Below, one piece after another: positions 27,101-40,747 of a stretch of DNA of 64,000 nucleotides; the first letter of the stretch is position 1; the number at the start of each line of letters is the position of its first letter. The notes under the pieces are model-generated. The model ran no database searches, was not told the DNA's origin, and saw only the letters and a list, made by a program, of their open reading frames with translations. Both the position numbers and the translations under genes were made by a program. Source of the stretch: Climacteris rufus (taxonomy: Eukaryota > Chordata > Aves > Passeriformes > Climacteridae); contig VZRZ01004236.1 of the NCBI GenBank assembly GCA_013398175.1, forward strand, positions 142,276 to 206,275. Reading direction: 5' to 3'.

Positions 27101-28024
27101 TTGTAAGCACTGTTACCAAATTACCTTTGGAGAAGTTTGATTGCTTACACTTATTTTTCTATACAGGGTGAATAGCTGAGCTTTTAAAATGAGCTACAGT
27201 GTTCTCTCCACACATTTTTCCTCAAAGCAGTCCAAAGAGACTGAAATAGTTTTCAATTCCCCAGTTTTTGTGTGTGCTTTTTTTTTCCAATTTTATTTGA
27301 CTTATTATATCCTTATTAATTACTGGCTGGGGGGATGGAGAGGGGATTGTGCTGAACTGGAGAAAGACATTTCCATTATTTTGTTTGTTTGTTGACAAAG
27401 ATGTAACTTCTAATGCAAGCAGGTTTTTTTTTTTTTAATGAAAGCTTTGGAAACTCAATAGTCTATATCCTAGAGAGAAAGAATGAGTACATTTGAACTT
27501 TTTTGCCAATCTGGACAAATCTGAAAGATTTGGATGAAAAATCCTCCCCTTTGAAAAGATTCCAAAAACACATACCCTGAAGTAGGTGAAGCAATAGGAA
27601 GATTGCAATCCGCTACTGAGAATTTTTCCCGTTTTTTTTGGTTATTTTTTTGTGAAGGTCACACTGTAGCATCTGATAGAAGTACAATAAGCATAATTGA
27701 ATTAAGGGAGTTAGTCTTTTTGTCTGTTTTTTTCCAGGTAGTTAAATATTATAGTCTGAATCTTCATAGTCTTTTCACATAAAGGTATTTTTTTGAAGAG
27801 TGTTTACTTGAGAAGCATGATAGGAACTTTAACAGGGCTCTGGCAGTCACTGTTACACCAAGTAGTAACTGCACTGGCAACAAAGTTTGAGTTTTGACCT
27901 TGTAAAATGAGAGCTGGGCCACACACATATATGTGTGTTACTGCAATGTGTGTTTTCTGAAGTCAATTTAAATCAGTCTTTGCAAAGTCTGACAAATAAA
28001 TGATCTGGGTTTCTCATTATGTTC
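24101..28024. other. Non-genic DNA containing the best distal enhancer candidate
   Basis: The 142-codon plus ORF at 24302-24730 has no recognisable domain, and I regard it as chance. 24950-25270 is strongly AT-rich. The block 26440-27090 is described separately. CACACATATATGTGTG near 27920 is a perfect 16-bp palindrome of simple sequence. Confidence 0.6.
26440..27090. promoter_or_regulatory. Candidate distal enhancer with paired forkhead sites
   Basis: About 650 bp of unique, transposon-free, well-mixed sequence without open frames. Two perfect TGTTTAC forkhead motifs occur at 26768-26774 and 26785-26791, in the same orientation and 17 bp apart. Flanking it are GATTGCACACAATTG (about 26678), AACCACAGATGATAATGC (about 26973) and ATTATAATGG (27012-27021). 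This is the strongest enhancer-like block in the desert by eye, about 37 kb 3' of FOXB1. No conservation data were available. Confidence 0.35.
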
Positions 28025-28205
28025 CCCATCTTGCTCCCATTGAAGTCCATGCACCCAGTCCTGGTGTACTGAAGAGAAACGTCCTATTCAATCAAACTGA
28101 TCTTTGGTGAAGCCAGTGGAGTTACACCAGTGATTAATTTGGCCCATGAACTTCAATGGAATTTCTCAAGTGAGGAAGGCAGTGAGAATTTGACCCAGAG
28201 ATGAA
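28025..28205. repeat. Ancient archosaur-type interspersed repeat remnant
   Basis: Contains CTCCCATTGAAGTCCATG (28034-28051), GTGGAGTTACACCAGTG (about 28118-28134) and GAACTTCAATGGAATTT (28148-28164). These phrases (CCATTGAAGTCAATGG, GGAGTTACACCAGTGTAA) are hallmarks of an old, very abundant repeat I remember from turtle, crocodilian and bird DNA. The first and third phrases form an interrupted inverted repeat. Class and family name are unknown to me. Confidence 0.45.
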
Positions 28206-31200
28206 ATTTGCATTGCCTGCAGTGAAGGGCAGGCTGAGCTGGTTGTGCTTGAGCCCCTGCTCTGGGATGGGGCACAAGGACAGGGGTGTGACTGCTCTGG
28301 AATTGCCAGCACGGGCTCATGGGCAGAGGAGGTGGCTACAATCCATTGCCCTCTTAATGGCTTTTAGGTAATCTAGTTTTTATAAGCTGGAAGAGAAACT
28401 TAATAAATTAATTTTTGGCAGAATCACCTAAAACCTCTGTATTTCTGCACATTAACTAGGAAGGTGATTGCTGTTCAGTTCTGCAACTGAATGAGTGGCT
28501 GCTTCTATAAATATTTCACTGTTACAAGTCAGATTTTTCACAGTATTAACTTTAACAACGTGGGTGTTTGCTATGGAATAAAACTTTAAACGGATGTTCT
28601 GCTACTTTGCCAGTTAAAACAAAGGAGAAAAAGATGGAACTAGGGTTATGATAGCTTCTGTGGTAATAATGTCTTCTGATACAAGGAAGTATCAGAAGTA
28701 AGTGAGAGCCAGAAGAAAATAACCATTATTGTTACTTAGGATATATTCCATCTTGACAGCATGATGAGTTTTGTGCATTTCTTTATTAAATCTGTAATAA
28801 ACCCAGTTACTTTTTGTAGTGTAGTCCTGTATTGGTTTCAAATATGGTGGGGTTTTTTGTTGTTTTTTTTTTAATCTGCAATATGTTGACTTCACATCTC
28901 AAAAACGGTTGATTTCATGGGAATGCACTTGAAAATGCTAGGAGCAACTTAGAAAAACCTGGGGGTGTTTTTTCCGTCTTACGAAAAACTAATTTGTATT
29001 TCTATTTGTAATTGAAAAGCCAGATTTAGAGGCTTATTTTCATGTATTTAAAAGTTTGGTAGCTCCAGCCAAACATTTCCAAGGCTTTTTGAATAAAAAA
29101 TTAATTAGTAAATGGCACTTCTTCCCTAAAGAGGCAGTTTTTAACATACTGTAGGTGATGCTGTTTGTCACTTTCATTCCACTCTGTTCATTCACTGTTT
29201 TTAAAATCATTCGGTGGGGGTGGGATGGGCTGGAAGGGATGTGTGACAAAATTTAAAGACTCTGAACTGTGCATAATGAAGGTATGTGGTAAAAGAGCAG
29301 TAGTGACATTGTTGAACCTTCATTTGGATTGTGCTGCTTGTGCTTTATCATAAACCGTCTCTCAACCTATAATATCTTAGTTTGTCTCCATATTTTTTTC
29401 CATTCTCACAAAATTCCAGCCCTTCTAAGTCTAATGATGTTGACATATTAAAATGGTAGGGAGAAGAATGTGAACTGAGCCCCTCCTTTTAGCTAAATGT
29501 TATCTGCTTAGACTAATATTGCAATTGCCACCCACTGACATAATTTGTTTCACAGTCACAGCCTGGCAGCATGAATCAAATGTTGACATTCTAATTTCAT
29601 GCACACATGGGTGTTTGGCTGAGCAGGCCCCAGCCTCTGAGCCATTCACACCATACCTGTGTAAATCAGGGAGACAAGGCCTTTTCACAGCCACCCAAAG
29701 GGAAGTTCCTACCTTCCAGCAAAGTCTGGGGTTGGATGAAGCTGCACAGCCCTGCCTCCCAGCACAGGAGCTCACACTGCTGTCACTGTACTGGGAGCTG
29801 GACAGGCAGGTTTACAGGGAAAGTAGGATTTTTTTTTTTTTAATTTCAGTGTGTTTATCAGGTTTTTCTCATAATTCCTGTATAGAATAGATGGTTTTAT
29901 TCTCAAAAGGGTTTAACTGTTTCTGTTGTAACTGCTTCTGTCCAACTGTCTTAAATGCAAAAGATGTTACAGTTTTGCTCCTGGAGAGCGCTGCCTGTTA
30001 ATGATTGTTGTAAAGGTCTTTCACCAAAGCACCCTGAGCAGCCACCACTGGAGCTAAACTGAAATTCAGCTTCTCTATGAACCTAATCTTGGAGCACTCT
30101 GGCCAGAGAGAAAACCACAGCCAGATTCAGACATCCACCTGCCAGACACTGGTCAGAGGCCAAAAGGCTTGAATATTCCTCTCCCTTAGTCCCTTCAGTC
30201 TCATGACTCTGTCCTTGGGATTAGTGTGAGGCTGTCATTCTGCAGAGGAAGAGATGCTGTGGTCTGAGCGGGGTTGGGTTGCCCTTGGCACAGGAAGGGA
30301 GAAATGTGCAGCTGGGGGTGAGCTGGAGACGGCCAGGGAAGTGCTGTTCCTGCCAGGGACTGCTGCCTCCCATGCACTTCTTCCTCTGTTACAGCAAAAT
30401 CCTGGCTTTTTGTGGCTCTTGCATGGCCAGAGTGGGCTGCCTTCAGGACAGCCCTGCCTGTCTGCTGTGCCATGGAAGGGCCAGCTTTGCCAATTGCTCT
30501 CTGTAAAGAGACCTGCTTCCCACTTCAGTTAGTGTCAAGTACAGTCCTGCGTCTTTCTTGGGGTAATCATGCAAAGTCAGCCTCAGAAATCTAGCTTTTC
30601 ACTACAAATACAGTTAAAATCTCGCAAGTATCAAAACTATGGATTTTTCTGTCTCCATTTGGTAGCTTTGTCCTGGTTCCATGTAAAGTACAGTTATTTG
30701 TGGTGAAAGAGCAGATTTATTTTGCTTTGAAAAAAGTCTTTTGTTTTTCTTGAAAGGCACTCAAAAGTCACGGCAAAGCCAAAAGAATGGCTTTGAATAG
30801 TTATTCACAGATCTAGAGGCACTCTCCAATGGCACTTCACAGAAACATTCCCAGAGCTCCGTGGTGGAATTGCTGAGAAGGATGCCAAGGAGTTGCTGTG
30901 GGACTTGGTGGCACCTGATTGTCGAACAGAGCAAACTGTCAAACATAAAAATACCTGCCTGCTGCTTTCCCAGTTTTGTGTGTGTTTGGGAGCTCTGAAA
31001 GATCTGGATTGTTATCAAGTACTGATGAGAATAATGGGTAGCCAATAATAGGTAGCCATGAGCCTTGTGACATTCCTCTCTTTCCATTCATTGTGGTCCA
31101 GAACTGACTGTGACTGGCACCCAGTGCTCCAGCTTTGGCATCCCTGGATCAGAGGAGAGTGTTTAGCCCTGGATCTGACAGGAGTGCCACGACTGAACTG

Positions 31201-32079
31201 TGTGAGGATAGTAACATATACAGATCTCTTGTCCTCTGGAAGGATTCCAGACTGTGCATGTACAGCCCATTGATGAGCTGTCTACACTGAACTGGAAGAC
31301 AGGATCTGGCTGGCATGTGCTGCACTGCTGCAGTGGAAAGGGAAGAGATTTCAGCTAAGACACTTAGACAAGTCCTTGTGTCTGCGATGTGCCAGGTCTT
31401 TAAAGTTCATTCAGCATAAAAAGGAACTTGGGTTTTTTTAGTCCAGAAGAATGACACTCAATAAACTGTGCAGAAGGAAATTTATTTCCCGCAGAAGGAC
31501 AGAGAGCTGAGCAAAGCCTGCTGCTATCAGATGTGCTGTTTCAGAGGCGTGCGCAGATTTTAAACTGGAAGCCTGGTGAAGCTATTGAAACAATTACAGT
31601 AAAGGTAGCAAACGCAATAGAAACTGATGTTACTCACCCACACCAAACAACACGGGCAAATCTTCACTCAGCCTCCAATAATAAGCTTGGGGGTTGACCC
31701 TGCTGAAGGGAAGGGAGGGATCTCCACACACACTCCAAGGGGTGTGTTAGAAGACTCTGCCACTAAAATGTGGGACTGGGCTTTGTTAGTACGAAGTGAT
31801 TGACTGCCGGTCTGCAGGCCGGCTGTGGCAGCTCTGCATCTTTAGATAAATTATCAGTAGTATCGCTTGTTGGTCGCTTTTATCGGGTACTTTGTTCTTC
31901 CTCAGAATGTTTAACTTTGGGATTGATGAGTCAGGCTGGTTTCAGCATTCTTCAACACCAGAAGCAGCATGACACTCCCTGCTGCATTTACCACTGAGAG
32001 CTTTGCTAATCACGTATTGTTTGAGTTCTTCTAACCCCATTCTAGGCAGAACATCCTGCTAAAAGTTTCAAGAATCTGG

Positions 32080-32370
32080 CAAGATTTGCTATTAGCAGTT
32101 AGGGGAAAATAATCATTTGATAGGAGAAGGAAACAAACTGGATGTGGATGGTGTAATGGGTCTGCCTGATAAATTATTATATTCTTTGATTATCAGCTTT
32201 CTGACATTGTATTTCAGACTCTGGACATGTTAGATGTTTTTATAGCAACTTACAATTTCCCAACGTCCCTGCGTTCCTATGCATTTAATGTAAGAGAAAA
32301 GCCCGACAGGTTAATGTTGTTGATACTCTGCAAGACAATGTGTCAGCATTTACATTTCTCCCAAGAGGCA
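32080..32370. promoter_or_regulatory. Candidate conserved non-coding element
   Basis: Transposon-free, well-mixed sequence with GATAAATTATTATATTC (about 32168) and TTTGATTATCAG (about 32186). A 62-codon plus ORF (32227-32415) crosses it but shows no recognisable protein. Tentative. Confidence 0.2.
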
Positions 32371-35300
32371 TTAATGAGGTTTTTTGGACTCCCTGTGGTC
32401 TCTCCTACACTCTGAAACAGCCCTCTGGCTTGCCTTCAGTGCTTCCTTTTCCCAAATAAAGAAACAAAATATGGAAGGGGCCCACTTCTCTTCCCACATG
32501 TTCTACATGCCAGCAGGCAGGACCGTGGAGTTGAGGTTCTTTACTGACGAGCTGCCCTATTCCTGCCCGTTCAGGGCTGGCAGGAGTCAAATATTGTCCA
32601 TGCCAGCACTTGCCTACTTGACCTTGGCCTTGCAGCAGATTTTATCTACTGGTTACTAAGCAAAAATTAATCAGGATTTATTTTTATTTGGTTTTGTTTT
32701 TCTTTCGCAGTGTTTTATTTATTTGTTTGTTTGTTTTCAGCCATCTGGTTAGGCCAGAAGGAGAGGGCTGGAAGGGAGAATTTTTTGGTTTGGATCTTTT
32801 TATATAATGAGAACCTGGCAGTGAAGCTGTATGAGCATCTCACAGAGAAGAAGCCTGATCAGCTGGCACGTGGCTGTGTAGCTCCTGATGCTGGCTGGTG
32901 TCTCACCAAATTGCAACCAAAATAATGAGAAGTGAGTTTTAGGTTGAACTTTAACATTCTTTGAGAAACCAAATCAAGGCTTGCAGCTTTTCTGCCTACT
33001 TAGGTAAGGCAAACAGAGGGAAGGGAGGGTTAAACAATGTGCTGTGTAGTGATATTGCTGTGTAGGCACAAGCAGAGGGCTCAGCAGGAACATTTCCTCC
33101 GGAGGAGCCTGCAGGGGTCTAGGGACAGCTGGGGGTGTCATCCCGGAGGGAAAGCCCAGGGCCAGAGAGATGCAGGCACAGACACCAAGAGTAGGGTTAG
33201 AGCAATGAAACCTGAGAGTTGGTTGAAGCATTTCCAATCTCTTCAAAGGTTTCTTTATTCCATCAGGTCAAACATACAGTGTCTGGATTAGGGAACATTA
33301 TCAGCTGGGCCAGCCTCCTAAATCAGTTAGAACTCGAAGGGCTTAGTAGCACATTTAGAGGGGCTTAGTGATAAATTCTGTCTTGTTATTTCCATTGAGG
33401 TGGCAGCAGCTAATGTGAGAGTAACTAAGGTGGTGTTTGAGAGAAGGAAAAAGTAGTAGAAAGCAGTGAAATAGGAGGTAGAGAAAATAATGAAAACACA
33501 TATCTGAGAATAAAAAAAACATGGTGATGGTATTTGCCCATCTCATTCATGACAGCTTATGTCACAGGAAGGAATTTGGCTAATTTCTTTACAATTTGGC
33601 TAAGAATACAATCACCTCCCTTCATGGAATGCTGGCTGTGGCTGTTTCATTGCCTGAGAAGGGTTGTGCCATGACTGAAATGAAAAATCATTGCTATTGC
33701 TACAGAAAGCTCCACGTAACTGTGTCCCTCTCCTGTCAGGAACAGAAGCCAGGCCTTGTTTGCAGGGCATGTTTGCTGAGTTATGAGCTGCTGAGGGCAG
33801 GCTGACAGTGATGGGAAGTGATAAATGCCCTTGGCAGGCTGGTTGGCTCAGCCAGCATCCACACTGCAGCACTGGTTTTGGACTTTGGCTGAGTCATGGG
33901 CAGCCAGCTCGAGTGCGTCTGGACTGATCCCCCAAAACTTTGGGTGCCAAGGTTAGCACTGGCAGCACCATCTCCAGTGTCTATAGCCTAAGTCCAGCAA
34001 GCTGGTCCTTTTCTAATGCTGATACAACTCGTTTAGAAAAAGAGACACTCTCAGCCTGGCAAAGATGTACAGAGGAACTGTTAGGAAAATTAAAACGTAA
34101 GGTTTTAAAAAGTGGTGTCTGGATCTCAGAAAGAATGGTGTGGTGATTGTAATGGAGAAGAAATGAGTGTACGACAGAGGGTTACATTTGGCACTTTCCT
34201 TTATGCCAAAGGGTTGCATATTTTGTTAAACATGCCCACCTTGAGCATCTACTGGCTTATGAAAGGATTTGTATTCTCACATACCTGGGGATGAATTTAC
34301 TACATCCTTTCTAATCCTTTGTTCTTAAGTGTATAAGGCTCCTCAAGAATTTCATGTGCATTAAAGTAGCCTAAGGCAAAAAGTCCCAAATATTCACACG
34401 CAAATGGGGTTCTGGTATACTTAAGAGTATGAATGCAAATATTTTAGGAAGGACTTTCCTGAGATGGCAAAGTAGTGGCAAAGTATGTCCTTGGAGAGCC
34501 AGGTCACTGGGACTTCTGACCTTGTGTTTCTTAACTGCAACTTAATTCTTCTCATAAAGGTAACTTGTAGAAAATTCAATGAGTAGTGTGGCCTCTTCCC
34601 CCTCCTCCCAAATCTAGCCAAATAAATCTTGAGGTAAAAATAACACCATCCCTCCTTTTATGTAGTTTCCTGTCTGTAGTGTATCTTTAATTTTCACAGG
34701 TACTCTAAGTGCACTACCTACATTTAAGATGGTAAACAAAAATTTCAAGTGATGCATTAAAAAACCCCTCGTTCTGTATTCTACCCATTTGTCTTCCCTT
34801 TGTCCTTAATCTTGATTTGCCCTGTAGGTTAGTCTTATCATAAAGACAGTATGAATGACTGTCTCAGCGCCTTTCCTCATTAATGCTGCAGGAAATTGAT
34901 GAGTAGATCTCTGGAACTGTGGGTTTTTTTGGCAAGAATTATAGCCCCTATTTATTTTGGAGGGACCCATGTGGCTTTCTAAGTAAATATATGTTAAAAT
35001 TTTCCCCAAAAATAAACAGTACAAGTAATTGCTTGATATATGAAGTTGACATTTTGGCTTTGTGATTTGCTATGATATGTAAAAATCTAATTTCCTCCTT
35101 GGAAAGATGCTATTGCAAAATTGTAGGTAAATTAAAATCAGTGGTTTATTCAGAAGGTGAGTAATAGACTCTGTTTTAATATATCAATATTTATTCTGCA
35201 GCTTCTCAGGTCTGCCCAGATATGTGCCATCTAATGCTAAATGTGTGCTTGGCTGTGATATTACCTTTGTTGGTAATTGAAATGGATAAAGATTGATGTA

Positions 35301-38300
35301 AGTGTCTTGCATACTCACTCCAGCCAGGATTTGTAAATAACATTGCTCCAGATACTAAAAGAGCATTACAGGAGTTTCACTCTGAGCATTATATTCCTGT
35401 GCTCTGTTTACACACTTGGTGATAGGCACTCCAATAAGTGTACTTGAATTCTAAAAAATCTGAGGACGAAGTGCAATTTTGTAAGTTTAATGAAGCTATG
35501 TCTCTGTTAAATCTCTGCCTTGAAGGAATCTCTTGGATAAGTACTATATTCAGAGCTGCTGCTATTTGTGCATCTTTTTTTTTAATTAAACTTAAAAATA
35601 AAGTCCAAGAAAGAGAAGTAAATGGCTTCATACACTAAGCATCTTTCGACTTGCTGAGGTGCCCAGTGAATTGACCCTGATAAAGCTTTGGACAAGTGCC
35701 ACATTATTAAAAGTAATGGCACTGTGGTGGATGGCAGTGCTGTGGTGGGGAGGAGGGGGTGACTGGTTCTGAAGAGGAGCCTTATGCTCTTGTAAGGGCA
35801 AAAGGCACCTCAGTAAAAACCCCATTCCAACAGAAAATAGGTTGAAAACAGCTAAGTTAACAGAATTGTTGAGATTTTTCAGGAGTAAATCGGGCTGCAA
35901 AGCTAAAAAAAATTTTAAAAACATTTAATAATGAAATTAATAAAATCTGTCATTATTTTATGTCTTTCAGTCCATAATAAGGTTCAACAGTATAATTATG
36001 ATGTCCATGCTGATGAGTTATAGAAAACCTGTTCCTCTGCTTTTGTTCTTCAGCTGATGATTTTCTTGATTGAAACTATGTAGTTGCTTCCCCAGAATCT
36101 GAATGTCTGAACAATTGGCTTTGGATCACACTCTGAGTATATACAATTCAAATGTTCTTCTTTTATTTTATGGAAATGCAGGAAGGTTTCTTTGAATTTG
36201 TCTTTAGTTTTAATTGTATTTTCTGCAACTGGACCATCTGCAGTTTGAACCTCAGCTCTAGTGAAATGCATTTCTCTTTAGTGAGATGAATTTCTTGCTG
36301 TAATGCAGTGATCTCTTTGTGTAATTTGATAGATTGAGTAGGACTCCAGTTTAACAGCAGCAAACTGGACTCTTCTTTATAACATTTGCTCACTGACCTT
36401 TTTTTTTTTTTGTCAATACCAATATTCACAAATGTACTTCATTGGTAGGACACTTGAGAATTTTTACATTTTAGAAAAATAAATGCAGGATGACTATTCT
36501 AAAATACATTTGTATCTCTTGCTCACTACTTAGTCTAAGAAATATGAGTTTTGTTAGGTGATTGTTGCTTGCTTTAGAAGTTGGACTTCTGGTGTTTCAG
36601 TGTCTTTTTTTGTGTGGCAAAAATTCATGCAATGGAATTTATGCAACCATATGCATATGTGACTCTGAAAATTATTTTCTTCCACCATTTCATCCTCATT
36701 AAAATTTAGTTAGTCTGAGTTATCTGAATGTTGACAGAAAAGAGAATAAAAGGTCAGAAATGGGTAGCACAAATAATACATTAATTTGCAATAATTCACT
36801 GGCTGGCATTTCTCTATTACTACATATTCCAGAAGACTTGAGAAAATCTTTATATACACAAATTACTGCAACCTGTTTTTTTATTGATTATGGGACCAAG
36901 CTTTAGCTGAGAGATACTGGCAGAAGCTAAAAGATTCCCATGTGAATGGAGTATTCTGATACAAAGGAAAGTAGATTTTTGTCAGCTCTAAGAGTTCATT
37001 TCAATCAACTTAGATTCAATTTTCTTAAGAGCAAAATATAGGCTGTCTTTTGCCAGCACTTTCAGTAAGATTGAGACCTGGCCTCCCATACTGTACCAAT
37101 TAGTTGTACAGGACAACTTTTATTGATTTATCTTCCTGTTGTGAGTGTGGGAGTGGGAGATGTTAAAGCCAATACTTGGATTGTCATTTAAAGCCATGGA
37201 GTAGGTTCCCTAAATATTAGTTAATCCTGTACAGGAACTTTGCTTATTGGTTATTGATATGAGTGAGTAAAAGAGGAAGCAAATCAGGATCATTTGGTGA
37301 TACAGACCCCAAAATATACATTTGATTTAGTATCATATATGTATTTTGGAATTTAAAACCTACTGTGGATAGTACTTCAGAATTGCTCAAAACATCGAAC
37401 TCCAACCCCCAGCATGTAGAGGTTATTACATGATCTTCTATATTTGAGAGCTACAAAGTCTCACATTGTCTGTTCAGGAAAGAAGCTGGTATGAGGACAA
37501 GATGGTGCACAAAGACCTGGATTCACTTCCAGCTGCAGATTTCCTGTGTTACCTCAGACAAATGCCTTTAGGTTTTGTGCTGTTGCTGCAACAGGCAGCA
37601 AAATTCAAATGTAAGTTGAAAGGAAAGAAAACATCCATTCAACATTAGCCTCATCCAAACCCCATGCACTTCAAGGATTTTCTCCACTTAGGCAACAGAG
37701 GAAAGGACCAAGTCAAGCACAGATTTTTGTCAAAGGCTGGAAATATGAAGACTTCTTAATATGGGTAGAGACTTAGAAGAAATGTGAGAGCAAATAAGTC
37801 GAAAGTTGACAAGACAAAGGCAGCTGGGGAAAATAGTCTGTGTAGTAGCTAATGGGTCTCTGATTTTGGGAGCTCTCTGCATCAAAGTGAAATTTGTATT
37901 TCAGGCACATTGGTTCGGCTGGCCTTTGACAAGGATGAACGTTTCTCATGCTTTCCAGTGATAATAGATCACAGTCAACCCATCTGCCCTGCTGGTGGAA
38001 GAAAATGTTCAAGGAAGAAATACTTGGAGCATTTTTCAGATCTTTTGACTTCAAATCTTGCAAAGCCCTAGAGGTTTACTTCTGCCTTCTCTCACTCCAC
38101 AAGGTCTTTCCACTCCACCAACTCACACAGCCTCACCCTGTGCCTTAAAGCTGAACTTGTGCTGCAAGTCAATGCAGATGTGAAGGTGGTTCCTGTGGTG
38201 CCCCTACCCCACCTTAAGCCATATATCAGTATCTCCCTGCCTGTGTTCTACATCTTGTCCACCTCTCCAACAGCTTAACTGGCTGTTGTCTGAAAGAGGG

Positions 38301-39234
38301 GCTGGAGCTAAGAAGGTCTTTGGTCAAACTTGTTCTCTTGCTCTTATCAGAAGATTTTGGGGCCTTCTTTTCCAGCACTAAACTTTACAATTCCTCTGCC
38401 AGAGTGGCAAATCCTTTCTAAAATATCTGACCATCTTGCCAGCCTCATCGCTCTTGCCCCAGACACTGGGATCCTGTTATCACAAATCTGCCTGACACCT
38501 CTGTGCCTTTCACAGGATCCCCAAGCCGTAGGTCTGGCTTTGCTCATGCAGAGCAGAACTCTGTCACAGGGGGACCCTGAAGCTCAGGGCCCCTGGGGCT
38601 TAGCAGGGGTGTCACTCCTGAACAACCAGAGGAGTACAGCTCCAATACAGCAATTTGTTTGTAGAGGAGCAGATTCACTTTGTTCTGTGGGAGAAACACA
38701 GCTGCTAAATGCTCAGAGGGTCGTAGCAAGGTTAGTAAAATCTTCAGTAGCAATAGCAGCTCAAGGCACTATCGATCCTCTCGTGGACACCTCAGCAGTG
38801 ATGGCACACGAGGGCTCACTGGGACCTGGATCCTGCTGACAAGGGGTCAGAACTGGCTGTATGGTGTAGGTTTGGGTGTTTGGCCACATATTCCTCATTT
38901 GGTTTGCAGTGAGGCTGTGCAAATGGAGAGAGACCACTCCAGAGAAGGAGTCAGGAGCTTGAGTAAGTAGGAAGTGTAAAGACAATAGGTCAGGGTGCCA
39001 TGGAAGCCACTGGCTTTGGATTGTGAAGCTGTATTTTGAGGGTTGCTTTTTTGGAAACTTTTGCTATATTTGCTCCTTGGTGAAAATTTTCGGGGGAACC
39101 TTCATTCAAGTCATATCCTTACTGCCAACTGCACATACATGATCACATAATTCAGTGCTCTGGTAATTGATGAGGACAAGACATTTACTTGATTTCTTCC
39201 TTAAAAAAGGAAAAAAAAAACACCCTTTCATTCT

Positions 39235-39490
39235 ATAGGCAGCATTTTATGAAGAAAATTCAAGAAATTAATTAACTATAACAAAATTTCACCTCTTTAA
39301 CCTTAGCTCTTGAGCAAACCTGAGCTAAATAAACATCTGACCATTCAATCTCTTCCACTTAAGGTTAACTTGAGTTTATTATTCAGACTACTGCCCTTGT
39401 GTATTAGGCAAAGCATAAATTATGCATACTAATTACCTTGGATGGGGCATGACTTTAATGAATTCTTTTAATTAAACTGCAACACAGTGG
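39235..39490. promoter_or_regulatory. Candidate conserved non-coding element
   Basis: Homeodomain-core-rich block: AAATTAATTAAC (about 39266), TTATGCATACTAATTACC (about 39420) and TTTTAATTAAAC (about 39467) in unique DNA without open frames. Tentative enhancer guess. Confidence 0.25.
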
Positions 39491-40697
39491 TTTTGTAGGG
39501 GATGGTCTATATTTCATCCTTAAACTATGTAACCTTCATCTTTGTCTGGAGAGATCACACATTTGAGTTGGTTTAATTCACTTAAGTAGTAAATACAAAG
39601 AGCAACCTACCCTCGCTATCACTGGGAATTTTGAAAAATGTTCATGTTCTATTGCAGTGCTAAGAAATGAGATTCTTCAATGAAAAGTTATGATTCTGTT
39701 GGGAAGGCAAGGGCCAACACGTAGGAGATGCATTGCAACATGCAAGAATGCCACAAGGAGAGGCATTCTTGAAGGAGTGAAGCAAAAGAGTGGTGTAGTA
39801 TTGGTAATTTCCAAAGCAAACACAAGTAAATCATTTCCCAGGACTTCTCATTTGCTTCATATTTTACATTAGTGGTTAAACAGCAGAAGTATCTGAGTCC
39901 CTAGCAACTTCTTTTGAAGTGGCTTTGGCTTCTTAAAAGTGTTCAGATTACAACAATTCAGCATCACAATTAACACTAGTACCTGCAAAGAATTTGTCCA
40001 CAGTGGCAGCTGTAGCTTACTAGCAGGAATATCAGCAGAGACTAAATGATTCATTTGATTCTGATTCTTAAAAGCAAAGCCTGTATGTGCCCTTTCTCTT
40101 TTGCCTTTTGCTGGAGTTTACTGTTTTGTTCTTGGCAGTTTTGAGGCCTCTGAGGCTTCCCAGAGTCCAAGGAAAGAAACTGGTCACAGGATGTGCTTCC
40201 ACTGCCAGACAAGCCAAGTGCTCAGTTAAAAAGAAGCCTGGTGACTGATGTGAGTGTATTTCAGAAGGAAAATAACAAAGGTTGCCTGTCTTGACATCTC
40301 TTCTCTCCCATCTATCCAGGTCACTTTCCTTCACAGCCCATGTAACTGCAAGGTGTGCTCCTGGCTGGTCATGCTGTCACATTTGTGTCCTCCTCTTTCC
40401 CCATGGATCTGATGTGGTATCCTGCCCTTTCCTTCACAGCTCCCTATTTGGCTCTTTGCTGTTTGTGCACCTGCCAAGGTGTTCATCCAGACAAGAAAAT
40501 GGGAATTTTCTGTTTTGAATTCACTGTTTGTAGATAGTTTTATCTATCTGATGCTGGTCCTTTGGTGCCACCCTCTCTGTTTCTTTGGTGTTGTTTCATC
40601 ATTGTTGCTTTGTCTGAAAGGAGTATCTGTCCCATACAGCTGTTAGTGTGGTTGTCTCCTACCACAGAAACCAATCCTAGTGATGCTTACAAGAAGA

Positions 40698-40747
40698 CAC
40701 TCGGTGAAAGGCCCTTCCAGCCCAAACCATTCTATAATTCCATGGCT
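40698..40747 (+). mobile_element. CR1 LINE 3'-tail fragment (about 50 bp)
   Basis: GGCCCTTCCAGCCCAAACCA followed by TTCTATAATTCCATGG is a CR1 3' terminus with its ATTCTATG-type tail, in plus orientation. Extremely 5'-truncated insertion. Confidence 0.75.

Larger units (their letters stand above)
28206..40697. other. Non-genic DNA
   Basis: Long unique stretch. GC rises around 29600-29800, 30200-30500 and 38380-38850, giving overlapping chance ORFs up to 169 codons (38330-38839, plus), none with recognisable motifs. Enhancer-like blocks at 32080 and 39235 are listed separately. The segment 31430-31750 has a slight LTR-like feel but no ends that I can define. Confidence 0.6.

Noticed and set aside
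27918..27933. Perfect 16-bp palindrome CACACATATATGTGTG
   Set aside because: Simple CA/TA/TG sequence in which such palindromes arise readily; no supporting context.
31430..31750. Possible LTR-like segment
   Set aside because: An AATAAA-type hexamer and moderately GC-rich flank suggested an LTR, but no TG...CA ends or known terminal sequence could be recognised.
38330..38839. 169-codon plus ORF
   Set aside because: No recognisable domain, overlapping antisense ORFs of similar quality, and no splice or promoter context; chance in a slightly GC-richer patch.
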